A stretch of DNA of 64,000 nt, from contig JAIXUE010000042.1 of the NCBI GenBank assembly GCA_027483605.1, forward strand, positions 1 through 64,000, read 5' to 3'. Every line of letters begins with the position of its first letter. Positions within the stretch are counted from its first letter, which is position 1. The position numbers and the translations under genes are program-made. Shown piece by piece: positions 17,892 to 28,218 of the stretch. The notes beneath the pieces were generated by a model, which was not told where the DNA came from, did not search any database, and saw only the letters and a program-made list of their open reading frames with translations. This stretch comes from Cryomorphaceae bacterium (GTDB lineage Bacteria > Bacteroidota > Bacteroidia > Flavobacteriales_D > Crocinitomicaceae).

Positions 17892-18991
17892 ATCCTTGCC
17901 ACATTTAAACAGACATCTACAATATCTTTTGTTGCGTTCGGTAGCGCAAATGCTTGAATAGCCTGAGCAAGTGCTTGTTGCTGCAAAGGATTTGACAACA
18001 GCTCAAGCGCCAATGGAACCAATTTTTCTTGCGCCTGCCCATCGGTAACCAAAACTGCTGCATCGCGGTTGACAAGCGCGCGGGCATTCTTCGTTTGGTG
18101 GTCTTCGGCGACATTTGGCGAAGGCACCAAAATAGTTGGCTTACCAACCAAAGCCAGCTCACTGACGGAGAGCGCACCTGCTCTTGAAACAATTACAGTC
18201 GCTAAGGCATAAGCAAGATCCATTCGTTGGATAAAAGGAAAAACCTTGACGTTTTCTGGTAAAGTTTGCTGGAAATTGGCCAATTCTTGCTCATATGATT
18301 TACCACATTGCCAAAGTAGCTGAACAGACCCAGATTCAAAATGATGACCTGCTGACTTCATGGCCAAATTGAGGGTTCTGGCACCTAAACTACCACCCAT
18401 CACAAATAAAGTCGGTTTGTCAGCATCTAGACCAAAATGAAGTGCTGCTTCGTTTTTTAGACCAGCAAGCGCAGAAAGGAGATTTGCACGAACCGGGTTG
18501 CCCGTTAAACTGATTGCTGCCGCAGGAAAGAACGCATCCATCCCTGGATAGGCCACACAAATGGCCTTGGCTTTTTTCGCCAACAGCTGATTGGTCTTGC
18601 CGGGATAAGAATTTTGCTCTTGTAACAAAGTTGGAATACCTAATAACTGTGCCATTTTAAGCGTTGGGCCACTGGCATAACCCCCTACTCCAATGACCAA
18701 CTCTGGCTTGAATCTGCTCATGACAAAATATACTTTTGTCAAACTCATGATTAATTTGAAAGGAAGTAACAGGTTTTTAAGTGTCAGCTTGCGCTGCAAA
18801 CCTACAATTGGCAGGCCAACAATTTGATACCCCGCCTGCGGTACCTTTTCCATTTCCATCTTGCCCTTTGCCCCAATAAAAAGCAAGTCCGCCTCGGGAT
18901 TTCGACGCTTGATTTCATCGGCAATTGCCAATGCCGGAAAAATATGGCCGCCTGTACCGCCGCCCGAAATCATAATCTTAGTCAATTTCAT
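17888..18991 (-). CDS. murG: UDP-GlcNAc:undecaprenyl-PP-MurNAc-pentapeptide GlcNAc transferase
   Basis: A 367-residue GT28 glycosyltransferase that converts lipid I to lipid II on the inner face of the inner membrane. Markers are the N-terminal MISGGGTGGHIFPALAIAD near residues 6-24, GVGGYASGP near 102-110, LLQEQNSYPGKTNQLLAKKA near 122-141, FVMGGSLGARTLN near 197-209, and VSRAGALSVSELALVGKPTILVPSP near 268-292. The ATG at 18991 overlaps the end of ftsW by 14 bases; an in-frame upstream start would add 19 atypical residues. Confidence 0.97.
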   Translation of the reverse strand: MKLTKIMISGGGTGGHIFPALAIADEIKRRNPEADLLFIGAKGKMEMEKVPQAGYQIVGLPIVGLQRKLTLKNLLLPFKLIMSLTKVYFVMSRFKPELVIGVGGYASGPTLKMAQLLGIPTLLQEQNSYPGKTNQLLAKKAKAICVAYPGMDAFFPAAAISLTGNPVRANLLSALAGLKNEAALHFGLDADKPTLFVMGGSLGARTLNLAMKSAGHHFESGSVQLLWQCGKSYEQELANFQQTLPENVKVFPFIQRMDLAYALATVIVSRAGALSVSELALVGKPTILVPSPNVAEDHQTKNARALVNRDAAVLVTDGQAQEKLVPLALELLSNPLQQQALAQAIQAFALPNATKDIVDVCLNVARI

Positions 18992-20171
18992 TTTGTACTT
19001 GGCTAGCAAATTGATTCTCTTGTTCGTTTTTGGGAAGTTCTTTAGCAAAAGACTGCACCACTCCTATAGAGACACAGGCCATTACCAATGCAGAGCCGCC
19101 CATGGCTAAAAAGGGCATATTCTGGCCTGTAACAGGAAAGACACCCGTGCACACCAGCATATTCACACTCGCCTGAGTAAGCAGGTGGATGCCGATTCCC
19201 ATCGCTACATAACTCTGAAACAAATCTTGGGTTTTCAGTGCAAAACGGATCATGCGATAAAGCAGAATCAAGTAGAGCAAAACCAAAATAAAAGCTGATA
19301 CAAATCCAAATTCTTCCACAAAAGTAGCGTAGTAGAAATCGGCATAAGCCTCAGGTAAAAATTCTTTTAATTTGCCATCGCCCACTCCTTGTCCGAAAAC
19401 TGCACCCACTGATATGGCTAACTTGGCATTATTTGCCTGCTGATTGGCTTGTAAACTTTCAATACTTTGGTCTTTTGTGTCTACCCTATTATTGATGCGG
19501 TTCATCCAAGTATCGTAGCGCGGTAAAATATTTGCTTTTGGAACTGCCAAGTGTAAGCCGACAATGAGCAGTACTAGTGCAAGACCAACACCGGCCATTG
19601 TAAAGAGCTTGAGCAAGGGCACCTTGCCAATAAAAAGCAGCAGCATGCTCAGCATAAACACCATCGCTGAGGTCGAGAAGTTGTCTTTTAAAATGAGCAA
19701 ACAAATGGCACCAATAGGAATCAATAAAGGAAATATTCCCTCTCGCCAATTATCAAATTTTTGTTGCTTTTTAACCAACAACTTACTCAAATAGATGAGC
19801 AATGCGAGCTTGGCAAAGTCAGAAGACTGAAACGTGAGGTTGACAAACGGAATGCGGATCCAGCGACCGGCACCATTTACTTGAGCACCAAAAAACCACG
19901 TAAAAATAAGCAGCGCCAAGCCCAAATAATAGGCAAATTTAGCCAACTGACTAATGTATTTTGCAGGCACCCGATGAATTGCAAACATGGCAGCAAAACC
20001 AAGCACGACATATATAAGATGCTTGAAAAGATATAAAAATGGAGAACCACCCTCAATCTTGATCAAGATGGGCACAAAACTATACACCGTAACCAACGAA
20101 AAAGCCATCATTAACAAAGTAATGATCCAAATAACGGGGTCGCCCTTCAGATAAGATAAATAGGTTCTCAT
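18978..20171 (-). CDS. ftsW: peptidoglycan polymerase FtsW (SEDS family)
   Basis: A 397-residue polytopic inner-membrane protein of the SEDS family, the septal glycosyltransferase working with the FtsI-type PBP. About ten membrane helices are visible. SEDS signatures include AKYISQLAKF, GAGRWI near residues 100-105, LTFQSSDFAKLALLIYLSKLL near 112-132, LILKDNFSTSAMVFMLSMLLLF, and late motifs FGQGVGDGKLKEFLPEAYADFYYATFVEEFGF near 255-286 and MNMLVCTGVFPVTGQNMPFLAMGGSAL-like text near 345. It lies between murD and murG. Confidence 0.95.
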   Translation of the reverse strand: MRTYLSYLKGDPVIWIITLLMMAFSLVTVYSFVPILIKIEGGSPFLYLFKHLIYVVLGFAAMFAIHRVPAKYISQLAKFAYYLGLALLIFTWFFGAQVNGAGRWIRIPFVNLTFQSSDFAKLALLIYLSKLLVKKQQKFDNWREGIFPLLIPIGAICLLILKDNFSTSAMVFMLSMLLLFIGKVPLLKLFTMAGVGLALVLLIVGLHLAVPKANILPRYDTWMNRINNRVDTKDQSIESLQANQQANNAKLAISVGAVFGQGVGDGKLKEFLPEAYADFYYATFVEEFGFVSAFILVLLYLILLYRMIRFALKTQDLFQSYVAMGIGIHLLTQASVNMLVCTGVFPVTGQNMPFLAMGGSALVMACVSIGVVQSFAKELPKNEQENQFASQVQNEID

Positions 20172-20179
20172 CGTTGCAA

Positions 20180-21526
20180 TTATAACATGCGTACTGCTTG
20201 TTTAAATTGCTGACCGCGGTCTTCGTAGCTGCTAAACAAATCAAAACTAGCGCAAGCCGGAGACAACAAAACTGCATCGTCATTGTTGGCAAGCTGATAA
20301 GCAAACGAAACCGCTTCATGCGCAGATTTCGCCTCAACGATGACCTCAACCATATCTTTGTATGCAGCGATGATTTTTTGATTATCCAAACCAAGACATA
20401 CGATGGCTTTTACCTTTTGTGCCACTAAGTCTTGCAGCTCGCTATAATCATTGCCCTTGTCCACACCACCGACAATCCAGACGGTTGACTTTTCCATTGA
20501 TTCGAGCGCAAACCAAGCTGCATTAATGTTGGTTGCTTTGGAGTCGTTGATGAATTCAATACCATTGACTTTGGCGACAAACTCCATGCGGTGTTCGACA
20601 TTGACAAAATCTTGAAGGCTTTCGCGCACGACATCGGTGCGGATTTCAACTAGCCTTGCTGCAATACCTGCTGCAAGCGCATTTTGGGTGTTGTGTTTCC
20701 CTTTGAGAGCTAATTCGTGAATAGACATGGTGAGTTGTTGTTTGTTTATATTGATGTATAGTTGTTGCTGGTCTGCGTAAGCGCCGTATGACTGTACTGT
20801 TTTGATTGAAAATGGCACGAGTTGGGCTGCTGTTTGTATTTGCCCGAGTTGGGCGCTGATCGTGGTGTCGTCTGCATTGTAGATGAAATAATCGCTTGCC
20901 AATTGATTTTGAAGGATACGGAACTTTGCGTTCACGTAGTTTTCCATTTGATAGTTATAGCGATCGAGGTGATCAGGCGAAATATTCGTTAGAATGGCAA
21001 TATCTGCCTTGAAAGCATACATGTCGTCGAGCTGAAAAGAACTGAGCTCCAACACATAATAATCAAATTCTTCGGTAGCCACTTGCTTTGCAAAACTCTG
21101 CCCCACATTGCCGGCAAGGCCCACGTTCAAACCTGCTTTTTTAAGTATGTGATAACACCACATGGTTGTCGTGGTTTTGCCGTTGCTACCGCTAATACAA
21201 ATATGCTTGGCCTTAGAATAATACCCAGCAAATTCAATTTCAGAAATGACTTTGATTCCTTTTGCGCGAATGGCCTGCATGAGGTCCGTTTTCTCGGGAA
21301 TTCCTGGAGATTTGATGATTAAATCGGCGCAAAGAATTCGAGATAAATCATGAGAACCTGACTCAAAAGCGATGTGCTGTTCGTTTAATTCTTGTTGAAA
21401 AGAAGGTTTTACACTTGCGCTGTCAGAAACAAACACGCGCCATCCTTTTGCCTTGGCTAAAATAGCAGCTCCAACGCCTGATTCACCAGCGCCTAAAATG
21501 ACAAGCATGCGATTTTGGCCCTCCAT
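20180..21526 (-). CDS. murD: UDP-N-acetylmuramoylalanine--D-glutamate ligase
   Basis: A 448-residue cytosolic Mur ligase adding D-glutamate to UDP-MurNAc-L-Ala. Markers are VILGAGESGVGAAILAKAKG near residues 9-28, KSPGIPE near 73-79, the ATP loop ISGSNGKTTTTMW near 110-122, LTNISPDHLDRY near 179-190 and the C-terminal INDSKATNINAAWFALES near 310-327 with GGVDKGNDYSEL. Length is normal. It starts 1 base after the mraY stop and precedes ftsW by 8 bases. Confidence 0.97.
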   Translation of the reverse strand: MEGQNRMLVILGAGESGVGAAILAKAKGWRVFVSDSASVKPSFQQELNEQHIAFESGSHDLSRILCADLIIKSPGIPEKTDLMQAIRAKGIKVISEIEFAGYYSKAKHICISGSNGKTTTTMWCYHILKKAGLNVGLAGNVGQSFAKQVATEEFDYYVLELSSFQLDDMYAFKADIAILTNISPDHLDRYNYQMENYVNAKFRILQNQLASDYFIYNADDTTISAQLGQIQTAAQLVPFSIKTVQSYGAYADQQQLYININKQQLTMSIHELALKGKHNTQNALAAGIAARLVEIRTDVVRESLQDFVNVEHRMEFVAKVNGIEFINDSKATNINAAWFALESMEKSTVWIVGGVDKGNDYSELQDLVAQKVKAIVCLGLDNQKIIAAYKDMVEVIVEAKSAHEAVSFAYQLANNDDAVLLSPACASFDLFSSYEDRGQQFKQAVRML

Positions 21527-21527
21527 T

Positions 21528-22772
21528 TTATCTTAGTTTGAGCGTGACAATGGTAACTACAGCCAAGAGTACAGCGACAATCCAAAAGCGCGCAACAATT
21601 TTTGCTTCGTGAATGCCTTGCTTTTGGTAATGATGATGCAGCGGAGCCATCAAGAAGATGCGCCTTCCCTCTCCATATTGCCGCTTGGTGAACTTAAAGT
21701 AGCCTACTTGCAGCATCACCGAAACATTCTCAATCAGGAAAATTCCGCATAAGACAGGAATCAGTAGCTCTTTGCGAATCGCAATAGCAAATACTGCAAT
21801 AATGCCACCGAGCGCCAAGCTACCGGTGTCGCCCATGAACACTTGTGCAGGAAAAGCATTGTACCATAAAAAGCCGACACAAGCACCTACAAATGCAGCG
21901 ATAAAAATCACGAGCTCTTCGGCCTCAGGAATGTACATCACGTTCAGGTAGTCGGCGAATTTGGCATGAGAGCTCACATAAGCCAACACAGCGAGTGCCA
22001 AACCAACTATTGCTGAAGTACCCGTTGCCAAACCGTCTAGGCCATCGGTCATGTTGGCTCCATTCGAAACGGCTATGACAATAAAAATGACAATAGGAAT
22101 AAATATAAGCCAGCCATATGACTTATTGACATCGCCAATAAGCCAATTGTAATTGAATTCATTTCCCTTGAAAAATGGAATGGTAGTGGTCATGTCGTCG
22201 GTGCGTATCCATTTGTAATTTTCACCAGCATTTTGGGCGTGTTCATGGGTTACAAAAGTTTCATCTGCCTGCAACTTGTAGTTGGCAGAAACTCTTTTGT
22301 GAACCACCACATCATTTGAAAAGTACAGTATGCCACCAACAATGAGTCCGACGCCAATTTGCCCGATGACCTTAGAAGTACCTTTTAAACCTTCTTTGTT
22401 CTTTTTGAAAACCTTGATGTAATCGTCTAAAAAACCAATCAGACCCAACCAAACAGTAGCAATGAGCATGGTAACCACATACACATTTTGCAATTTTGCA
22501 AATAAGAGGGTCGGTACCAAAATGGCAGCAAGAATAATAAGACCGCCCATTGTCGGCGTTCCAGACTTCTCTAATTGCCCTGCCAAACCGAGGTCGCGGA
22601 CGGTTTCTCCGATTTGTTGGCGACGCAAACGCGCAATAATACGCTTTCCGATGATCACCGAAACCACCAAAGAAGTGATCAACGCCAGGGAAGCGCGGAA
22701 TGAAATGAACTGAAATAGCCCTGCGCCAGGAAAATTCTGTTGATCGAGCCAGGAAAACAAATAATAGAGCAT
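21528..22772 (-). CDS. mraY: phospho-MurNAc-pentapeptide transferase
   Basis: A 414-residue polytopic inner-membrane enzyme that links UDP-MurNAc-pentapeptide to undecaprenyl phosphate, giving lipid I. Family motifs are [15 protein letters not shown] near residues 67-81, [19 protein letters not shown] (the DDxxK region) near 115-133, [19 protein letters not shown] near 235-253 and the cytosolic [24 protein letters not shown] near 375-398. An approximately 60-residue extra-membrane insert (around residues 155-220) makes it longer than the E. coli protein, as in other Bacteroidota. The ATG at 22772 lies one base after the murE stop; an upstream in-frame start would overlap murE by 131 bases. 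Confidence 0.96.
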   Translation of the reverse strand: MLYYLFSWLDQQNFPGAGLFQFISFRASLALITSLVVSVIIGKRIIARLRRQQIGETVRDLGLAGQLEKSGTPTMGGLIILAAILVPTLLFAKLQNVYVVTMLIATVWLGLIGFLDDYIKVFKKNKEGLKGTSKVIGQIGVGLIVGGILYFSNDVVVHKRVSANYKLQADETFVTHEHAQNAGENYKWIRTDDMTTTIPFFKGNEFNYNWLIGDVNKSYGWLIFIPIVIFIVIAVSNGANMTDGLDGLATGTSAIVGLALAVLAYVSSHAKFADYLNVMYIPEAEELVIFIAAFVGACVGFLWYNAFPAQVFMGDTGSLALGGIIAVFAIAIRKELLIPVLCGIFLIENVSVMLQVGYFKFTKRQYGEGRRIFLMAPLHHHYQKQGIHEAKIVARFWIVAVLLAVVTIVTLKLR

Positions 22773-22773
22773 G

Positions 22774-24231
22774 TTATTTATCGAGTTGGTTAAAAAGTTC
22801 TTTGGTAATGGCAACATCATCAAAATCGCTGCGAACGCCGTTGATTTCTTGATACGTTTCGTGGCCCTTGCCTGCAATGAGCAAAATATCGCCAGGTTGC
22901 GCAAGTAGCAATGCCGTCTTGATGGCTTGTTTGCGGTCGAGTACTGCTAAAGTGCGGCTTGCCGCTGCAGCATCTAAACCCGCTTCCATATCGGCAATAA
23001 TTTGTTGCGGATCTTCGGTTCGAGGGTTGTCTGAGGTAAGCACTACTTGCTGGCTGCGCGCTGCCGCAATGGCGGCCATTTGAGGACGCTTTGCTTTGTC
23101 GCGATCGCCTCCACAGCCCACAACAGTAATGACTTTATTATGCTGCTGAAAAGCTGCAATAGTTGCCAAAACATTCTCGAGCGCGTCTGGGGTGTGGGCA
23201 TAGTCTACAATTGCCGTAATGCCTTTGGCACTGCGCAAGTGCTCAAAGCGACCTGCCACGTGCGTGAGTTGGCTCAGCGCGCGCAATACCTCTTGCGGCT
23301 CCTGACCCAAGCCTACGGCCAAACCATAAACCAAAAGCAAATTGGAAGCATTGAAAGCACCTACTAAACGGGTATGTACTTCTTGCCCATTGATTTGCAT
23401 GACCAATCCACTAAGGCTGTTCTCCATGATTTTCCCTTTGAAATCGGCAGGAGTTTTGAGTGCGTAAGTTTGGCGCTTGGCACAAGTATTTTGTAGCATC
23501 ACCATGCCATTTCGGTCATCGGAATTGACCAAAGCAAAAGCATTAGTGGGTAAATTGTCAAAAAAGGTCTTTTTGGCGCGTAAGTACGCTGCAAATGTAT
23601 GGTGGTAATCTAGGTGGTCATGTGTGATGTTTGTGAAGCCTGCAGCAGCAAAATGCAAACCACCAATTCTGCCTTGGTCAATGGCGTGCGAGCTCACTTC
23701 CATAAAGCAATACTGACAACCTGCTGCAACCATTTCGCGTAGCAATGCATTGAGCGCAACAGGATCAGGTGTCGTGTGGGTAGCTGCAATCGCTTGCGTG
23801 CCAATTTTATTGACTACCGTGGAAAGCAAGCCACAATAAAAACCCAATTGACTAAACAAATCATGGAGTAAGGTAGCGGTGGTGGTTTTGCCATTGGTAC
23901 CTGTAATGCCAACCAAAGTCAATTCTTTCGAAGGATGTCCATAAAAAGCGCAGGCTAATTGCGCGAGCGCGGTATTGGTGTTTTCAACCAAAACAACAGT
24001 AGCATCTGAAGGAAGTTCAATCTCTTGCTGCACCAAAAACAAACGACAACCCTGCTCGTATGCTAGTGGTGCATAGAGATGGCCATCTGTTTGCGTACCA
24101 ACTATACAACAAAACAAAACTCCCGGCGCTGCTTTACGCGAATCAAATACAAGTGCGGTAGGCAGCTCGCTCAATTCACCCTGAAGCAAGGTGTAGGGAA
24201 GTTCTGAAAATAACTGCTTGAACTGACTCAT
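22774..24231 (-). CDS. murE: UDP-MurNAc-L-Ala-D-Glu--2,6-diaminopimelate ligase
   Basis: A 485-residue cytosolic Mur ligase that adds the third amino acid of the stem peptide. Markers are [15 protein letters not shown] near residues 28-42, the ATP loop [15 protein letters not shown] near 107-121, [15 protein letters not shown] near 180-194 and [15 protein letters not shown] near 332-346. The substrate motif is DNPRTEDP near 394-401. The DNPR form is typical of enzymes that use meso-diaminopimelate rather than lysine, so a DAP-type wall is inferred. It starts 4 bases after the ftsI stop. Confidence 0.97.
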   Translation of the reverse strand: MSQFKQLFSELPYTLLQGELSELPTALVFDSRKAAPGVLFCCIVGTQTDGHLYAPLAYEQGCRLFLVQQEIELPSDATVVLVENTNTALAQLACAFYGHPSKELTLVGITGTNGKTTTATLLHDLFSQLGFYCGLLSTVVNKIGTQAIAATHTTPDPVALNALLREMVAAGCQYCFMEVSSHAIDQGRIGGLHFAAAGFTNITHDHLDYHHTFAAYLRAKKTFFDNLPTNAFALVNSDDRNGMVMLQNTCAKRQTYALKTPADFKGKIMENSLSGLVMQINGQEVHTRLVGAFNASNLLLVYGLAVGLGQEPQEVLRALSQLTHVAGRFEHLRSAKGITAIVDYAHTPDALENVLATIAAFQQHNKVITVVGCGGDRDKAKRPQMAAIAAARSQQVVLTSDNPRTEDPQQIIADMEAGLDAAAASRTLAVLDRKQAIKTALLLAQPGDILLIAGKGHETYQEINGVRSDFDDVAITKELFNQLDK

Positions 24232-24235
24232 TTTT

Positions 24236-26344
24236 TTATTGTAATTTGATTTGAATCAACTGCCCCTTGACTAAAGGCTGCCCGGGTGAAATAGACTGGC
24301 TGTAAACCTGACCTTTGCCCACAAGTCGTACAATTAGGCCCCGAGATTCCAATAAGTAAACAGCATCTTTGGCACTCATGCCGCTGACGTTAGGTACCTT
24401 TTTATCGAGGATGGGTTTGCGCTGTACCTGCAAACGTTGATTGGTGGTATCGGCCTGCACCCATTCACTTGATGAATTGAGCTGGTAACGCACATTGAGT
24501 TGTTTGAGCAAAAATGTGAGGTCTTTGCTGTTGCCGCTTTTGAACTTGGGAACATCGGTTGCTAACGGATTGCGCGGATCATTGACAGCGCGATGATACT
24601 GTAATGCAGATGCGTAAATTTTGTTGGCAATTTCGGCAAACACTGTTCCTGAAACAGCGGCTCCATAATAGGCTTTTACCGGTCTCGAAATCACGACGAT
24701 ACAAGAGTAAATTGGTTTTTTTGCAGGGAAATAACCCACAAAAGATGCTTGAGAGGCCTTTATTTTCTGATCTCGATATCCACTTTCACCTCTCAATTGA
24801 GCCGTTCCTGTTTTTCCCGCAATGCTAAATAGGGAGCTTTTGAGCTGTTTACCCGTACCGCGGATCATGACACCCTCTAAACACTTTTGTAAAATCTTGA
24901 GCGTATGAGTAGAACAAATCTCAGCATTGAGTACTACAGGCTTGAAAGTTTTGATGACCTGGCCATGTCTTTTGATTTGCTCGACAAAGAGCGGTCTAAC
25001 CAGCTTTCCTTTATTGGCAACTGCATTGTAAAATGCCAGTGTTTGTAGGGGTGTCTGCATCACCTCATAGCCAACCGATTGCCATGGCAAGGAAAGTGCC
25101 GACCAATTCGGATCACCAGGTTTGGTGACCTTGGGTATGGGCTCTCCTTCGAGGTCGATACCTAATTTTTCGGTGAGTCCAAATTGCTTCAAGCGCTCAA
25201 TGAAAACTTCTGGATCATTTCGGTAACTGCGGTTGATGAGTTGTAAGATGACATTCGACGATTTTTCAAATGCTTGTTGGATTGTGATGACACCATAACC
25301 CATGCCGTGATTGGAGTCCGACATGCCGTCGCCACCCACAGTGTAGCGACCTGTAGCATTAACTTTATCGGTGATCTTGAAACGCTCGTCTTCTAGACCT
25401 GCCATGATAGACGCCAATTTAAAGGTCGAGCCTGGCACTTCGAGATGTCCGATGGCATAATTGAAGCTCTCTGAATACTTGCCTTTACTGATTTTGGTCA
25501 GATTGGCAATTGCCCTCACATACCCGGTCTGAACCTCCATTAAGATCACACTGCCGTGCTGCGCATCCATAAAAATCATTTGTTTTTCAAGCTCTGAGTG
25601 CGCAACCTCCTGAATTTCTTTATCAATAGTGGTCACGACATCAGCACCCTCTACAGCATCTTTGATGATTTTACCGGTGCGTTTCCAGCCCGAAGAAATG
25701 CGTTGTTCGATCTCCTTGCCTTGCTCACCCTTTAGGTAGTCATAGAAAGCCCCTTCGATGCCAACGCGCAGCGTATCTTTTTCATTCTGAACCTTGTAAT
25801 AGCCAAGCGTGCGGTTGAGTAAGTTGCCAAAAGGCTTTTTGCGCATGATGACCTCGATGTTGTCAATGATGCCACCCTTCATTTGACCTAATTCAAAAAT
25901 CGGCAACTTGCGGAGTTTTTTGCGTGCCGCATTGGTGACCTTTCTGCGGATCAATAAATAGCGGACATTATTGGCGCGTGCTTTTCTGATTTGCGCTTCG
26001 TATTCGTATGCAGATTTTTCAGGATACAAACGATGTAAGCCTTCGCAAAGCCCGCTGATTTGCGCATCAAATATTTCATCGTCAACAACCGTTGGATCCA
26101 TGTAGATGTCATAGAACGTCACACTGGTTACGAGCGGCACTTCATTGCGGTCTAAAATTTGACCCATGCGCGGAATGCGATCAGCAACGCGTGTAGGTAG
26201 CTCTCCTTTTTGGGTGGCATAAGCGACGCCAGGACCATTGAACTGTAAATCGAGTGTGGAGTACAACACCAACATCATGATGGCTACAAACCCGAAGTAA
26301 ACCAGGTAAGCACGGTAATAGAGGTGTTTTCTATCCTTACTCAT
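24236..26344 (-). CDS. ftsI: division-specific penicillin-binding protein (FtsI/PBP3 type) with PASTA domain
   Basis: A 702-residue class B penicillin-binding protein, the septal D,D-transpeptidase. A short cytosolic tail and one membrane helix (residues about 13-32) are followed by the dimerisation domain and the transpeptidase domain. Active-site motifs are STFK at 306-309 (nucleophile Ser306), SSN at 362-364 and KTGT at 511-514. A C-terminal PASTA domain (VPNVSGMSAKDAVYLLESRG, about residues 640-702) is present, which E. coli FtsI lacks but Bacteroidota proteins often have. It overlaps the ftsL-like gene by 8 bases. Confidence 0.96.
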   Translation of the reverse strand: MSKDRKHLYYRAYLVYFGFVAIMMLVLYSTLDLQFNGPGVAYATQKGELPTRVADRIPRMGQILDRNEVPLVTSVTFYDIYMDPTVVDDEIFDAQISGLCEGLHRLYPEKSAYEYEAQIRKARANNVRYLLIRRKVTNAARKKLRKLPIFELGQMKGGIIDNIEVIMRKKPFGNLLNRTLGYYKVQNEKDTLRVGIEGAFYDYLKGEQGKEIEQRISSGWKRTGKIIKDAVEGADVVTTIDKEIQEVAHSELEKQMIFMDAQHGSVILMEVQTGYVRAIANLTKISKGKYSESFNYAIGHLEVPGSTFKLASIMAGLEDERFKITDKVNATGRYTVGGDGMSDSNHGMGYGVITIQQAFEKSSNVILQLINRSYRNDPEVFIERLKQFGLTEKLGIDLEGEPIPKVTKPGDPNWSALSLPWQSVGYEVMQTPLQTLAFYNAVANKGKLVRPLFVEQIKRHGQVIKTFKPVVLNAEICSTHTLKILQKCLEGVMIRGTGKQLKSSLFSIAGKTGTAQLRGESGYRDQKIKASQASFVGYFPAKKPIYSCIVVISRPVKAYYGAAVSGTVFAEIANKIYASALQYHRAVNDPRNPLATDVPKFKSGNSKDLTFLLKQLNVRYQLNSSSEWVQADTTNQRLQVQRKPILDKKVPNVSGMSAKDAVYLLESRGLIVRLVGKGQVYSQSISPGQPLVKGQLIQIKLQ

Positions 26345-26705
26345 TGATTTGTTGTTTGATGCGGATTACTTTGGTTGCGTTCTGGGTTTCTTTGAGTTCT
26401 CGGCTAGCGAGGCGTTCGGCCATTTTGAAACGGCGCGTAACGAGCTCTAAGCGGGCTTTTGCCTCAATAAATTCAGCTGCGTGCTGATCGAGGTTGCGCT
26501 GTGCTGCGTCGGTATCTTTGGTGAGCTGCTTTCCGTAGTAACCCTTAGAGATGAGCACCAACAGCAGAAGCATGATGAAAAAGATATAATTGAGGTTATC
26601 CAACACAAAAGACTTGGTCAAAAACTCTCCATTGAGAATTTGGGCAAAAGCATTGACTTTGCTTCCCTTGCGGTCCTTTGGTGGTGTTGCCTGCGTTTTA
26701 GCCAT
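26337..26705 (-). CDS. FtsL-like cell division protein
   Basis: A 122-residue bitopic protein between rsmH and ftsI, the usual place of ftsL. It has a basic cytosolic N-terminus (MAKTQATPPKDRKGSK), one membrane helix (residues about 36-56, LNYIFFIMLLLLVLISKGYYG) and a periplasmic coiled-coil-like helix ending in QQINE. FtsL proteins are very divergent, so the name rests on topology and position. The ATG at 26705 overlaps the rsmH stop by 8 bases; a longer in-frame start would overlap rsmH by 77 bases and is less likely. Confidence 0.85.
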   Translation of the reverse strand: MAKTQATPPKDRKGSKVNAFAQILNGEFLTKSFVLDNLNYIFFIMLLLLVLISKGYYGKQLTKDTDAAQRNLDQHAAEFIEAKARLELVTRRFKMAERLASRELKETQNATKVIRIKQQINE

Positions 26706-27612
26706 TTCTTTTTGCAATTCTAAGTTTGGCACTACGCGCTCTGGAATTGCGCTCGCATTCTTGCGCATCGGCAACTATTGGATGGCGATTCACTTCTGTC
26801 AAGGGCTTTTGGACATTGCCAAAAAAGTCTTTTTCGATTTCGCCAGAAAAGCTTCCTCTTTTCATGAAGTTCTTTACTAAGCGGTCTTCCAAGGAATGAT
26901 AAGACATGACCACCAAGCGGCCATCGGGCTTCAGCACCTGTGCGGCTTGCTCTAAAAAATCCTTGAGTACTTGCATTTCTTGATTGACCTCAATGCGAAA
27001 GGCTTGAAAAACCTGTGCATAAAATTTGTGATCTTTGAATTTGGGTGCAAAACGCTCGAGCGCCTTGATGAGGTCAAAAGTGGTGAGAATCGGAGCGTTA
27101 TCGCGTTGGCGCACTAAAGCAGCAGCTAAAGCTCTGGAGTTGCGCAATTCACCATATTCGTATAATATGGAGGCTAATTTTTGTTCATCGGCGCTGGCAA
27201 TAAGTGCTGCAGCAGACTGCCCGCCATTGCGGTTCATGCGCATGTCTAAAGGTGCATCTTCGCGTATAGAAAACCCTCGTTGCGCAGTATCAAATTGATG
27301 TGAAGACACGCCTAAGTCAGCAATAATGCCATCGACCTGAGGCAGGCCAAGCGCGCGCAAATGATTCCTTAAAAACGCAAAATTAGCCGGGACAAAATGA
27401 AAATTTGGGGCCTCCCAAGCATTGTTGCGCGCATCTGGATCTTGATCAAAAACAACAAGTTGTCCTTTTGGGCTCAATTGCTCAAAAATTGCACGGGCAT
27501 GACCGCCACCGCCAAAGGTAACATCGACATAACTGCCATTTGCTTGGATGTCTAGACCTTCCAAGCAGGGTTGTAACATGACGGGGATGTGGTAGTCAGT
27601 ATTAATCTTCAT
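26698..27612 (-). CDS. rsmH: 16S rRNA (cytosine(1402)-N4)-methyltransferase
   Basis: A 304-residue S-adenosylmethionine-dependent methyltransferase (formerly MraW) that modifies C1402 of 16S rRNA. Markers are YHIPVMLQPCLEGL near residues 7-20, the SAM motif YVDVTFGGGGHARAIFEQL near 28-46, IIADLGVSSHQFDTAQRGFSIREDAPLDMRM near 95-125, and the C-terminal VMSYHSLEDRLVKNFMKRG near 236-254. Length is typical. It overlaps the mraZ stop by 11 bases and ftsL by 8. Confidence 0.97.
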   Translation of the reverse strand: MKINTDYHIPVMLQPCLEGLDIQANGSYVDVTFGGGGHARAIFEQLSPKGQLVVFDQDPDARNNAWEAPNFHFVPANFAFLRNHLRALGLPQVDGIIADLGVSSHQFDTAQRGFSIREDAPLDMRMNRNGGQSAAALIASADEQKLASILYEYGELRNSRALAAALVRQRDNAPILTTFDLIKALERFAPKFKDHKFYAQVFQAFRIEVNQEMQVLKDFLEQAAQVLKPDGRLVVMSYHSLEDRLVKNFMKRGSFSGEIEKDFFGNVQKPLTEVNRHPIVADAQECERNSRARSAKLRIAKRNG

Positions 27613-28060
27613 TGTCTAAATCACCCATTACTTCATCCGCTAAATCAGCGAAATCCGCCATGTTGCCTTCGATCATTTCGAAGTACTTAGACTTATCCCA
27701 GATTTCAATGCGATCGTTGTAGGCAATCAGCATCAGCTCAGCAACCAATCCAACCCGCTCCATTAGAGCAGATGGCACCAAAATGCGTCCAGCGTTGTCT
27801 AGGGCTACCTGCTTGGCACCCTGATGGAACAACCTGTAAAACATTCGGTTTTTTGGCTTGAACAAGTTCATTTTAGAAAGCTTCTGACTGATGCGCTCCC
27901 ACTCTGGCAGTGGGAAGAGCGTCAGGCAATCTTCAAAACCCTTGTTGAGCATGAAATCGCGCTGGGAAACAGCAGGCAATTGCTTGCGCAAACCAGATGG
28001 AAAAAGGAAGCGCCCCTTTTCATCCATTTTGACCTCAAATTCACCTACTAGTCCTGACAT
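27602..28060 (-). CDS. mraZ: transcriptional regulator MraZ
   Basis: A 152-residue protein with two SpoVT/AbrB-like domains, the DNA-binding repressor of the dcw cluster in bacteria where it has been studied. The N-terminal repeat reads GEFEVKMDEKGRFLFPSGLRKQLP (residues 5-28), and the second contains QVALDNAGRILVPSALMERVGL (about 84-105), both matching the family DxKGRxxxPxxxR pattern. It is the first gene of the cluster. The ATG at 28060 gives the standard N-terminus. Two GTGGTA repeats with 10-base period lie 33-48 bases upstream. Confidence 0.95.
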   Translation of the reverse strand: MSGLVGEFEVKMDEKGRFLFPSGLRKQLPAVSQRDFMLNKGFEDCLTLFPLPEWERISQKLSKMNLFKPKNRMFYRLFHQGAKQVALDNAGRILVPSALMERVGLVAELMLIAYNDRIEIWDKSKYFEMIEGNMADFADLADEVMGDLDNED

Positions 28061-28092
28061 AGCGTTAATAATGGGTAAAATTAGTAGATTCC

Positions 28093-28108
28093 TACCACTT
28101 TTTACCAC
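28093..28108 (-). promoter_or_regulatory. pair of MraZ-box-like repeats upstream of mraZ
   Basis: On the minus strand two copies of GTGGTA are spaced with a 10-base period (28108-28103 and 28098-28093, spacer AAAA). MraZ of E. coli binds direct repeats of a TGGGN-type box separated by 5 bases, that is with a 10-base period, just upstream of mraZ. Spacing and position match; the third G of the box is replaced by T. Confidence 0.5.
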
Positions 28109-28218
28109 AGCTGTTTTGTATTGTTGATAACTTCTAACGTACAGAGCCAATAAAGGTTACATATCAACAATTATAAACAGGTTAATTTCCTTGTATTTCA
28201 ATACTTTAACACCTTATA

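Noticed and set aside
22773-22904. Extended N-terminus of MraY overlapping murE by 131 bases
   Set aside because: The extra 44 residues are basic and unlike MraY; the ATG at 22772 gives the normal first membrane helix.
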